The notes beneath the pieces are model-generated. The model saw only the letters and a program-made list of their open reading frames with translations. It did no database searches and was not told the origin of the DNA. From DASYHQ01 sp038223165 (GTDB lineage Bacteria; Planctomycetota; Phycisphaerae; Tepidisphaerales; Tepidisphaeraceae), in assembly GCA_038223165.1 (NCBI GenBank), contig JBBRHE010000030.1, positions 1 through 23,479 of the forward strand: a stretch of 23,479 nt of DNA, in the 5' to 3' direction. Each line of letters begins with the position of its first letter. Within the stretch, counting starts at the first letter, position 1. The position numbers and the translations under genes were made by a program. Of this stretch, positions 10,901 to 17,465 are shown in pieces.

Positions 10901-11122
10901 CTAATAGTTGGCACTGGGCCGCCGATGGTTCGGGCCTTCCTTAAGCTCATCGGCTGGGGTCGCTTCCGGTGAAAACGGCGCCGCGTAGTACGCCCGCCGC
11001 TGCGACTCTGTGTCGCCCAGTCCTCGTGGCACATAGCCCGTCTCGAGCTTGTCCGCGCACCCACTGATCATAATCAACGACCACGCCACCGTCGCGACAA
11101 TAGTAAAAACGCTTGTCTTCAC
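10901..11122 (-). CDS. Small lipoprotein
   Basis: A 73-residue product starting with GTG at 11122. Residues 1-21 are a signal peptide with a basic start and a hydrophobic core, ending in the lipobox I-S-G-C, so Cys22 would be lipidated. The mature part is short and polar: K-L-E-T-G-Y-V-P-R-G-L-G-D-T, then Q-R-R-A-Y-Y-A-A-P-F-S-P-E-A, then a Pro/Asn/Arg-rich end. The Y-x-P-R-x-L and R-R-A-Y-Y-A-x-P-F-S-P-E segments resemble small lipoproteins I associate with planctomycetes; function unknown. Longer in-frame starts run into the divergent gene at 11293 and encode an Arg/Pro-rich stretch without protein character, so I reject them. Confidence 0.7.
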   Translation of the reverse strand: MKTSVFTIVATVAWSLIMISGCADKLETGYVPRGLGDTESQRRAYYAAPFSPEATPADELKEGPNHRRPSANY

Positions 11123-11199
11123 ATCGCTAACGATAACCCGACGGCATAACTGGAACAACCGGCACGGACGAATGGGGTTATGGGACGGCACTTGGTTCC

Positions 11200-11221
11200 C
11201 TCTCCCGATACGCCGGGAGAG
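11200..11221. repeat. CTCTCCCG/CGGGAGAG hairpin in a divergent intergenic region
   Basis: Perfect 8-base arms (11200-11207 and 11214-11221) surround a 6-base loop. It lies between the divergent lipoprotein (start 11122) and membrane protein (start 11293) genes, about 70 bases from each start. The CCCTCTCCC-type palindrome resembles dispersed intergenic hairpins seen in many GC-rich genomes; a related but looser palindrome occurs at 20590-20629. Confidence 0.55.
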
Positions 11222-11292
11222 AGGTAAGAGACTTCGCGTCTCCGTGCTTTCCAAGCGTTGCATCGCTGTCGTCATCCCGCAACAATGTCCCG

Positions 11293-11988
11293 ATGGCGAA
11301 ATACGAGGTTCCCGCGCACATCGAAATCGCGGCGCTAAAGGCTCAGCAAGTTCAGGATGTCGATTTAATGGCGTCCGGCCCGGGCACCCCTTGGGAGGAT
11401 CGGGGATCGCATGGCTCGGCATCGGCATACTTTAAGACGGCTGGGCTCACGCTTTTCAAACCGGTCCAATTATTCAAGCTGATGCGCCGGCCGAACTCGA
11501 TCACCGATTCACGTGGATTTCTGTTCATCAATGGCGCGATGTGGTCACTCGCGGTCCTGCTGCACGCCGCCGTGCTAATGGCGCGCGGGCTGGTTGGCAG
11601 CCCTGCGACCGACCTGCTGCTGCACATTGCACTCATCCTCGCGGCACCGTTCATCCTCTTCGGACTGATCACGATCGCGACAAACGTCTACAGCCCGCTT
11701 GTCGAAGGGGAACTGAAAAAGGGCACACCGCGCACACTGGCCCAGAACGTCTTTTTCTACGCGACCGGTCCGAGCGTAATCGCCCCGTTGCTCGTGCCGA
11801 TCCACTGGGCCGGCCTTGCAGTGCCATTGCTGTGGATGGTCGTTGTCGCAGCGGTCGGTGCACGGTCGCGCATGCGGCTGAGCGTCGCGGGGTCGATCAT
11901 CAGTGTCGTGCTGGGCATGGGCGTCGCCGGCGCGGTCGCGGTCGGCGCTTACTTTGGCATCAATCGACTTTTGTGGCTGATCACGTAG
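11293..11988 (+). CDS. Multipass membrane protein, Yip1-domain-like
   Basis: A 231-residue membrane protein with a soluble N-terminus of about 75 residues and five likely helices (about 77-99, 106-130, 155-172, 175-190 and 199-222). The N-terminal region contains G-P-G-T-P-W-E-D-R-G (29-38) followed by a F-K-T-x-x-L-T-L-F-K-P-V-Q-L-F amphipathic stretch (47-61). This layout, a short soluble lead-in, an F-x-x-P element and then helices, is typical of Yip1-superfamily proteins in bacteria, whose role is unknown. The ATG has no clear ribosome-binding site. Its TAG stop overlaps the GTG start of the downstream methyltransferase by one base (TAGTG), so the two are very likely translated together. 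Confidence 0.72.
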   Translation: MAKYEVPAHIEIAALKAQQVQDVDLMASGPGTPWEDRGSHGSASAYFKTAGLTLFKPVQLFKLMRRPNSITDSRGFLFINGAMWSLAVLLHAAVLMARGLVGSPATDLLLHIALILAAPFILFGLITIATNVYSPLVEGELKKGTPRTLAQNVFFYATGPSVIAPLLVPIHWAGLAVPLLWMVVVAAVGARSRMRLSVAGSIISVVLGMGVAGAVAVGAYFGINRLLWLIT

Positions 11989-12710
11989 TGCGTAACCGCG
12001 ACGCTCAACACACGCACACCCGCCGGCAACTGCTCGCACGCATCAACCGCACGTACGAAACGGTCGACGACGTGATTGCGGTCGGCCCACTGCGCGTGCC
12101 CTTCACGCGCGTGAAGAACCCCGACAGTGTGCTCGATAGGGTCGCGGACGACATCGACCATCGCGAGCGCAAGACCGGCGTACGCGTGGACGACATTCAG
12201 CACCTGCCCTACTGGGCCGAACTCTGGGACAGCGCCTACGGCGCATCTCAGCGCATCGTCGACCGCTCGACCGGCTGGGGACTTCAAAAACAGAACGTCC
12301 TGGATTTAGGCTGTGGCATGGGCCTGACCGGCACCGTCGCTGCCATGCTGGGCGCGAAGGTGATGCTGGTGGACCTCGAACAGGCGGCCTTGCTGTTCGC
12401 GCAGTTGAACACCCTTCGCTACGGCTCGCGCACCCGACAGCTCGACTGGCAGACCGACCGGCTCGGCGAAACGTTCGACCTGATCGTCGGCGCCGACATC
12501 CTGTACGACAAAACGCAGTGGGAATACCTCGACGCCTTCTTTCGCGCGCACCTGGCCACCAAGGGTGTCGTGCTGCTCGGAGAACCCGGTCGGCAGACCG
12601 GCGATCTGTTCGTCGACTGGATCGTCGCCCGCGGGTGGTCGCTGGACCGCATCGAGGTGAAGATTCGCCAGCGCGACAAGCCCATTCGCATCTTCGAGCT
12701 GAACCTCTAG
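11988..12710 (+). CDS. Class I SAM-dependent methyltransferase (METTL/lysine methyltransferase-like)
   Basis: A soluble protein of 240 residues with a seven-beta-strand methyltransferase core. Motif I, V-L-D-L-G-C-G-M-G-L-T-G (104-115), binds S-adenosylmethionine. Asp129 at the end of strand 2 would hold the ribose. F-D-L-I-V-G-A-D-I-L-Y-D (163-174) forms the motif IV region. A preceding L-P-Y-W-A-E-L-W (73-80) is the hallmark of the METTL16-family/METTL20-like group that includes protein lysine methyltransferases, so a protein substrate is likely but unproven. The start is set at GTG 11988, which overlaps the stop of the previous gene; an in-frame GTG at 11973 would add five residues. The frame stays open further upstream, but there it only shadows the membrane protein. 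Confidence 0.85.
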   Translation: MRNRDAQHTHTRRQLLARINRTYETVDDVIAVGPLRVPFTRVKNPDSVLDRVADDIDHRERKTGVRVDDIQHLPYWAELWDSAYGASQRIVDRSTGWGLQKQNVLDLGCGMGLTGTVAAMLGAKVMLVDLEQAALLFAQLNTLRYGSRTRQLDWQTDRLGETFDLIVGADILYDKTQWEYLDAFFRAHLATKGVVLLGEPGRQTGDLFVDWIVARGWSLDRIEVKIRQRDKPIRIFELNL

Positions 12711-12777
12711 TTCGACCGAACGGTTTGACTTTCCAACCCGCTCTCCTACGCTCGGCTTTCGGAGTGATAGCATTTTC

Positions 12778-13383
12778 ATGAGTGAATCGGCTTTCCAACT
12801 CGTGCAACTGGCGTACTGGCTGAGCCTCGCGACGTGGTTCGGCGGCGTGCTGTTCGTCGCGATCGCGTCGCCGGTCATTTTCCGCACCGTGATAGAGCAT
12901 CGGCCGATCCTGCCGAACGTATTGTCGGTGAACCTGGAAGACCAGCACGCCACCCTGCTAGCCGGGTCGATCGTCGGCGATCTCATCGACCGGTTAACGC
13001 GCGTGCAGTTGATCTGCGCCGCGGTGCTGGGGTTGACACTGCTGATGCAAGGTTTCGCGATCGACATCAGCAGTGGCGCCGACATCCTGCGCAGCAACCG
13101 AAGCGCGTACGTGCTCCGCATCCTGCTCTTCGTCGCGGCGACGGCGATCGTCGTGTACGACTGGCGAATCGTTTGGCCGCGCGTCGTCGCGTTCCGCAAG
13201 ACGTACATCGACAACGCCGACGAGCCGGACATCGCTAACCCCGCCAAGGATAACTTCGACCGCGAACAGCGTCGCACGGTGACGCTGTTGCTGGCAGTCG
13301 TGGCATTGCTGCTTGGGATGATCGTCCTTAGCGCAAACGTGACCCCAAAAGGTGGCCACGTGACGATCGAAGCGGGACAGTAA
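12778..13383 (+). CDS. DUF4149/TMEM205-like integral membrane protein
   Basis: A 201-residue membrane protein with four helices at about 10-37, 75-95, 111-129 and 167-187. The first helix contains W-L-S-L-A-T-W-F-G-G-V-L-F and is followed by S-P-V-I-F, the signature of the DUF4149/TMEM205-like group. No enzyme motif is visible and the family's role is unknown. The acidic loop 145-165 precedes the last helix. Its stop codon is 12 bases before the nth gene, indicating an operon. A GGAG lies 14 bases before the ATG, rather far to act as a ribosome-binding site. Confidence 0.75.
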   Translation: MSESAFQLVQLAYWLSLATWFGGVLFVAIASPVIFRTVIEHRPILPNVLSVNLEDQHATLLAGSIVGDLIDRLTRVQLICAAVLGLTLLMQGFAIDISSGADILRSNRSAYVLRILLFVAATAIVVYDWRIVWPRVVAFRKTYIDNADEPDIANPAKDNFDREQRRTVTLLLAVVALLLGMIVLSANVTPKGGHVTIEAGQ

Positions 13384-13395
13384 GAGCACACCGCC

Positions 13396-14067
13396 ATGCC
13401 ACGCCCGCCTTCGAAAACATTCCTCGCCCGCAAGGCGCGCGTCGATGTGATCCTGCCGATCCTGAAGCGCACGTATCCGCTAGCCACCTGCAGCCTCGAT
13501 TTCGCCAACCCTCTTCAACTACTCGTCGCGACGATCCTGTCTGCGCAGTGCACCGACGTGCGCGTGAACATTGTGACGAAGTCTCTATTCAAGAAGTACA
13601 AATCTGCCAAGGACTTCGCGGACGTCGCGCAGGAGACGCTCGAAAAGGACATTCAGTCGACCGGCTTCTATCGTAACAAGGCACAGAACATCCGTTCGAT
13701 GGCCGCCGACCTGGTCGAAAAGCACGGTGGGCAGGTCCCTCGGACGATGGACGAACTAACGACCCTGGCGGGCGTCGGTCGAAAGACGGCCAACGTCGTG
13801 CTCGGCAACGCGTTCGGCATCAACGTCGGCGTGACCGTCGACACGCACGTCACGCGCGTCGCGGGTCGACTGGGCCTGACGAAGGAAGCGGATGCCGTGA
13901 AGATTGAGCAGGACTTGATTCCGATTGTCCCACAAGAGGACTGGGCGCTCTGGTCACATCTGTTGATCTATCACGGACGTGCGATCTGTATCGCACGCAA
14001 ACCCAAGTGTGCGGAGTGCCCGTTGCGCGAGTGGTGCCCATCGGCGCGGATCTTCCTGGATATGTGA
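13396..14067 (+). CDS. nth: Endonuclease III (DNA glycosylase/AP lyase)
   Basis: This base-excision repair enzyme removes oxidised pyrimidines and cleaves the abasic site. The 223-residue length fits bacterial Nth. The helix-hairpin-helix L-A-G-V-G-R-K-T-A-N-V-V (124-135) carries the Schiff-base Lys130, and catalytic Asp149 lies in V-D-T-H-V. The [4Fe-4S] cluster motif C-x6-C-x2-C-x5-C is complete at Cys198, 205, 208 and 214. It is the last gene of a run of four same-strand genes and is followed by a stem-loop with a short T-run. A purine-rich AAGAG about 9 bases before the ATG can serve as the ribosome-binding site. All key residues are present and I see nothing unusual. Confidence 0.97.
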   Translation: MPRPPSKTFLARKARVDVILPILKRTYPLATCSLDFANPLQLLVATILSAQCTDVRVNIVTKSLFKKYKSAKDFADVAQETLEKDIQSTGFYRNKAQNIRSMAADLVEKHGGQVPRTMDELTTLAGVGRKTANVVLGNAFGINVGVTVDTHVTRVAGRLGLTKEADAVKIEQDLIPIVPQEDWALWSHLLIYHGRAICIARKPKCAECPLREWCPSARIFLDM

Positions 14068-14075
14068 ATGCGACG

Positions 14076-14127
14076 AAGCGCAAAGGCGCAAGCGGTTCAG
14101 GAATATCGCTTGCGCTAGTGCGCTTTT
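14076..14127 (+). terminator. Stem-loop terminator after nth
   Basis: The inner arms GCGCAAGCG (14086-14094) and CGCTTGCGC (14107-14115) are perfect, with a 12-base loop. The outer arms AAGCGC (14076-14081) and GCGCTT (14120-14125) extend the stem past a small internal loop. Four T (14124-14127) follow. It starts 9 bases after the nth stop codon, where an intrinsic terminator is expected. Confidence 0.6.
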
Positions 14128-14141
14128 GCCCATAACGTAAC

Positions 14142-14215
14142 TAAGCCCGGCTTATTCCGACCCATAAGTCGGCTTTTACGACTGCCCTGATCATCACTTA
14201 GATTCCGTGATCTAA
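14142..14215. promoter_or_regulatory. Cluster of short inverted repeats before the secreted-protein gene
   Basis: Three palindromes stand in 74 bases: TAAGCC-C-GGCTTA (14142-14154), CCGAC-N6-GTCGG (around 14157-14172) and TTAGAT-N6-ATCTAA (14198-14215). The last lies 43 bases before the ATG at 14259. A weak promoter can be drawn as TTTACG (14175-14180), 17 bases, TTAGAT (14198-14203), which would put the third palindrome over the -10 box, as for a repressor site. This is tentative. Confidence 0.35.
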
Positions 14216-14258
14216 CCCCGCGCCCTCTCCTGTGTCTAACCTTGCAACAGGAGCAGTT

Positions 14259-14903
14259 ATGTCAATGACAACGGGACGTAAGAGTTGGGCGTTGGCTTTG
14301 TCCGCAGGTGGCTTGGCCTTGGCATGCATGGCTGCGGCGCCGGCCCCGGCGCGGGCGGGGGACTTCAGCATCGGGTTCGAGTTCGGCAGTCATAGCCGGT
14401 CGGACCATGGCGCCATCCGCATCGAGAAAACCGCCCGCGTGTGGGTTCCCGCGACCTACCGCACGGTCTGCGAGCAGGTCTGGGTCGAACCGATTTATCG
14501 CACCGAGTGCGAACGCGTCTGGGTTCCTGACCGTTACGAGGAACGTTGTGAGACGATCGGCTGGGGACACGCCCGCCGCGAACGTATTGTCCGGGTGCTG
14601 GTCGAACCGGCCCACTACGAGGAACGTGAACGCAAGGTGCTGGTGGCCGAGGGTTACTACAAAACCGTCGAGCGACAGGAACTGGTCTGCGAAGGCCACT
14701 GGGAAGAGCGCCCGGTCTACTCATTCGGCGGCTTAATCAAGGGTCGCGTCGATAACGATGATGATTATCACGATCGCAGGGACGACTGGCGCGACAACCG
14801 CCGGGACGACGACCGGCACCGTGACGACCGACGGGGTGACGGTCGGCGGGACCGTGACTACGGACGCGGGAATGACGACCGGCGCGACAACCGCCGTCAC
14901 TGA
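14259..14903 (+). CDS. Secreted protein with VWV-type repeats and Asp/Arg-rich tail
   Basis: A 214-residue exported protein. The signal peptide spans 1-33 (basic start, Ala/Leu core, A-P-A-R-A before Gly34). Residues 58-150 are built from related units of 13-18 residues: R-V-W-V-P-A-T-Y-R-T-V-C, Q-V-W-V-E-P-I-Y-R-T-E-C, R-V-W-V-P-D-R-Y-E-E-R-C, R-V-L-V-E-P-A-H-Y-E-E-R, K-V-L-V-A-E-G-Y-Y-K-T-V and a last unit with H-W-E-E-R. Residues 163-214 are almost only Asp, Arg, Asn, His and Gly, a charge-mixed and probably disordered tail. The repeats resemble planctomycete periplasmic or surface proteins of unknown role. The ATG at 14259 has AGGAG five bases upstream, one of the clearest ribosome-binding sites in the window; a GTG at 14232 is rejected. 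The 3' end overlaps the convergent plsC-type gene by 7 bases. Confidence 0.82.
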   Translation: MSMTTGRKSWALALSAGGLALACMAAAPAPARAGDFSIGFEFGSHSRSDHGAIRIEKTARVWVPATYRTVCEQVWVEPIYRTECERVWVPDRYEERCETIGWGHARRERIVRVLVEPAHYEERERKVLVAEGYYKTVERQELVCEGHWEERPVYSFGGLIKGRVDNDDDYHDRRDDWRDNRRDDDRHRDDRRGDGRRDRDYGRGNDDRRDNRRH

Positions 14904-15640
14904 TCTGTCGTTGAGACCGGCGCGTCGGGCGATAACGTCCTGACGCGCCGCTCGGCGTCGGCGGCGATCCGTTCCCACCCCTGGCGCGATTCCAATTCAT
15001 CCCCATATGTCTGCGGCGTGCCAATCCGCGCCCGCACGCGCTGACCCGCTCGCGGCCAGTTCGATCCCGGTGGCATCGCGCTGAACGCCCCTTCCAGATG
15101 ACACGGCACCACCGGCACGTTCGTACCCGCGACGAGCATGCCCAAACCGGGCTTAAACCGGCCCATCGCGCCGTCGCGGCTGCGCGTCCCCTCGGGAAAC
15201 AGGATGAACACGCACGAACCACCCGTCAGCCGCTCGCGTAGGTCGGCCATCTCGTGGCGACCCGCGCGCTTGCGCCACAGCGGCAGCGCGTTGAGCATCG
15301 TCGCTGCGAACAGGCTAACCGCAGGCGTCTCAAAGAAGGTGTCGCCCGCGACGATCGGGAAGACGCACCCGCGCAGGCGCCGAGGCAACGCCGTCGCAAG
15401 CACGAGCGCATCGAGATGACTGCTGTGGTTGGCGATAAGGACGAACGGCGGAACCTTGGGCAGATTGGCTTGGCCGATCACGTCAACCCGGTGCGCCAAT
15501 TTCAGGTAGGACCGCGCCGCACCCCACCACGCCAGTTGCGCCAGCAGTTCGCCCGTGCCACTTTCGCGATGCGTGCTGCGCAGTCGCTGGGATAACGGCA
15601 GACCGAGGTCGCGTGCGGGTTGGAGTTTCCAATCGTGCAT
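14897..15640 (-). CDS. 1-acyl-sn-glycerol-3-phosphate acyltransferase (PlsC family)
   Basis: A 247-residue acyltransferase that would add the second acyl chain to lysophosphatidate at the membrane. The catalytic H-x4-D is N-H-S-S-H-L-D at 71-77, and the phosphate-binding F-P-E-G-T-R-S lies at 148-154, with V-P-V-V-P-C-H-L-E-G at 175-184. The ATG at 15640 shares its A with the TGA stop of the cdsA-type gene (TGATG), and GGAG lies 6 bases before it inside that gene, so translation is coupled. An in-frame ATG at 15670 is possible but less well placed. It is the last gene of a three-gene lipid cassette and runs into the 3' end of the convergent secreted-protein gene. PlsC-family members also acylate other substrates, so phosphatidate synthesis is inferred from the neighbours. 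Confidence 0.9.
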   Translation of the reverse strand: MHDWKLQPARDLGLPLSQRLRSTHRESGTGELLAQLAWWGAARSYLKLAHRVDVIGQANLPKVPPFVLIANHSSHLDALVLATALPRRLRGCVFPIVAGDTFFETPAVSLFAATMLNALPLWRKRAGRHEMADLRERLTGGSCVFILFPEGTRSRDGAMGRFKPGLGMLVAGTNVPVVPCHLEGAFSAMPPGSNWPRAGQRVRARIGTPQTYGDELESRQGWERIAADAERRVRTLSPDAPVSTTDQ

Positions 15641-16647
15641 CACCCACTCCCGGTGAAGATGCGAGGCCATGGGTACGACTCGACCTGATCGAAATACCCG
15701 ATGTAATGAAACGCCGCCGGCGCGACGAGCACGAGGCTGTCGAACCGGTCGAGCAATCCGCCGTGCCCTGGCAATAGCGAACCCATATCCTTGATGCCGA
15801 CATCGCGCTTAACGGAAGACAGAAGCAAATCGCCCATCTGTCCGAGCACACCGACGATCAAGCCGAGCGCAATCAGGTGTACCGGTTGATCCAACGGCGT
15901 GCCACGGAAGACGTAGTGACCGAGCGTCGCGACGAGGATGAGCGTGAGCGTCGCCGCCCCGATCGCCCCACCGATCGTCTTGTTTGGACTCGTCTGTGGC
16001 GCAAGCTTGCGCCGCCCGAAGAGTTTACCGGTGATGTAGCCGAAAATGTCGTTCAGCTCCGTTGCCATCAGCAGCAGGAAGACGATCGGCCGATAGCCGG
16101 GACTGTTAGCGAAGTAACCGAGGTGTCCCAGGCAGACGCCGAACAACATGTACCCCAACACCGCGAGGCCCACGCGCTGAATGTACCCCTGCGGGCGGTC
16201 ACTGAGGATGCACGCGGTGACGATCAGGATGATCGTCAGCGACGGCAGCGCGACGAAGAAGTTGTACCAGTTGTCGATGACGGTGAACGTGATCGCGCCG
16301 ATGCCCGCGACGACGAGCAGGCTGGCGATGCGCTCGCGAAACAGGCCGGTGGCGCGGGCGTACTCGCGATAGCAGAGCAGGCTGAGGATGCCCACGCCGA
16401 CAATGAAGTACGCCGCCCCGGCGAGCACCGGCAGCGCCATCATCGGGACGAGGATCATCCACGACCGCCACCGCAGCATCAGTTCGTGCCGGCGAACTGT
16501 GTCGACCTTGCCCGCCCGCGATAATGCGAGAATGACGACCGGCGCAATCGCGAGCAACGATGTCACGACAATCGACAGCCAGAAGACCACCGGGTCGGTG
16601 AACGCCTGGCGCACGTCGAACAGTCGTTGGCGAACCGCGTCGTTCAT
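15640..16647 (-). CDS. Phosphatidate cytidylyltransferase (CdsA family, YnbB-like by context)
   Basis: An integral membrane enzyme of 335 residues that makes CDP-diacylglycerol from phosphatidate and CTP. Eight or so helices are visible. The family signature is complete near the C-terminus: S-x-x-K-R-D-x-x-x-K-D at 277-287 and P-G-H-G-G-L-L-D-R-F-D at 293-303, with acidic residues in E-L-N-D (197-200) and Asp273. The start is ATG 16647, which overlaps the stop of the upstream CDP-alcohol phosphatidyltransferase by four bases (ATGA); the earlier in-frame ATG at 16740 lies inside that gene. In E. coli the accessory ynbA-ynbB pair has the same order, phosphatidyltransferase then CDP-diglyceride synthase, so this may be a cassette copy rather than the housekeeping cdsA. 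I cannot tell whether another copy exists elsewhere in the genome. Confidence 0.93.
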   Translation of the reverse strand: MNDAVRQRLFDVRQAFTDPVVFWLSIVVTSLLAIAPVVILALSRAGKVDTVRRHELMLRWRSWMILVPMMALPVLAGAAYFIVGVGILSLLCYREYARATGLFRERIASLLVVAGIGAITFTVIDNWYNFFVALPSLTIILIVTACILSDRPQGYIQRVGLAVLGYMLFGVCLGHLGYFANSPGYRPIVFLLLMATELNDIFGYITGKLFGRRKLAPQTSPNKTIGGAIGAATLTLILVATLGHYVFRGTPLDQPVHLIALGLIVGVLGQMGDLLLSSVKRDVGIKDMGSLLPGHGGLLDRFDSLVLVAPAAFHYIGYFDQVESYPWPRIFTGSG

Positions 16648-17333
16648 CGTCTGGCCCCACCACCACCGCCGCCTAGCGCCGATGCGATCCGTCGCAGCCG
16701 GCGGATGCACGTCCAGGCCGATCCGATCGTGATGATCCACAGCGCGATCGTCGGCAGGTGCATCGCAACCTTATCGCCACCACGCCATATGAACGGCAGC
16801 GCCGCGCAAGCCAGGGACGTCACGATGACGACCGCCATGCGCTGTTGTTTGGCCATGGGTCCGCAGAACTGACTCGGCGCGCCTGCAGCCTTGCCCGCGG
16901 CGCGGATGTACGCCGTCATTGTCGCCACCAGCGCTGCGGCGAACCCCAACGGCACATTGCCACCCACGGCGTAGCCCAGGCCAATCAGGATCGCTGCGTC
17001 CGACACGCGATCGGGGACATCGTTGTATAGCTCACCGGTTGGGGAGCTCGTACCCGACTCGATCGCGACCATTCCGTCGAGCATGTTCGCCAGCAACCGA
17101 AACGGCACGAGCGCGGCTGCAAGCACGAAGCACAAGCGTGCTCCAGGTTCCGAAACGTGACTCGTCGCGACAAGCACTGCCCCCGCTGCGACACCGGCGA
17201 TCATACCTGCAACCGAGATCGCATTGGCCGACACGCGCGCCGCCGCGAGACGTTTGGCCATGGCGCTAAACGCGCCGATGCGCCTTGCGGCAATCGGGCG
17301 GCGGTCGGGCGTGTCGTAGTCTGTGGTCGACAT
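16644..17333 (-). CDS. CDP-alcohol phosphatidyltransferase, YnbA-like
   Basis: A membrane enzyme of 229 residues that would displace CMP from CDP-diacylglycerol with an alcohol to form a phospholipid. The CDP-alcohol motif is recognisable but altered: L-D-G-M-V-A at 85-90, Ile91 in place of the usual Arg, Gly100, then Asn104 where most members have Asp, and Asp108 and Asp112 retained. As I remember it, E. coli YnbA also has Asn at the third acidic position, so this is probably a subfamily trait rather than damage. A further conserved-looking segment is F-C-G-P-M-A-K-Q-Q-R-M (157-166). Five or six helices flank these. The ATG at 17333 gives a normal family length; longer in-frame starts encode an Arg-rich stretch that enters the divergent MFS gene. 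The head-group alcohol is unknown. Confidence 0.85.
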   Translation of the reverse strand: MSTTDYDTPDRRPIAARRIGAFSAMAKRLAAARVSANAISVAGMIAGVAAGAVLVATSHVSEPGARLCFVLAAALVPFRLLANMLDGMVAIESGTSSPTGELYNDVPDRVSDAAILIGLGYAVGGNVPLGFAAALVATMTAYIRAAGKAAGAPSQFCGPMAKQQRMAVVIVTSLACAALPFIWRGGDKVAMHLPTIALWIITIGSAWTCIRRLRRIASALGGGGGGARR

Positions 17334-17402
17334 CGGTTCGCGCGAGTCTAATCGACGTTCGTGGGGAAATCTCGCGTCTTCATGACGAACCCATTTCCTC
17401 GA

Positions 17403-17431
17403 TTGCCATGACACCCCGCACGACCTAAAGT
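17403..17431 (+). promoter_or_regulatory. Candidate sigma70 promoter for the MFS gene
   Basis: TTGCCA (17403-17408, five of six matches) is followed by a 17-base spacer and TAAAGT (17426-17431, four of six). Transcription would start near 17438, about 28 bases before the ATG. It lies in the 132-base region between the divergent lipid cassette and the exporter. Confidence 0.42.
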
Positions 17432-17465
17432 CCGCTTTGTCCCTCGTGGTGGAGCGTCTTCCCGC

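Noticed and set aside
11541..11987. Upstream extension of the methyltransferase frame
   Set aside because: It overlaps the membrane protein in another frame and is Arg/His-rich; the TAGTG junction gives a better start.
12306..13508. 400-codon minus-strand frame across the methyltransferase, DUF4149 and nth genes
   Set aside because: It spans three convincing plus-strand genes and their gaps, has Ser/Arg-rich composition and no ribosome-binding site.
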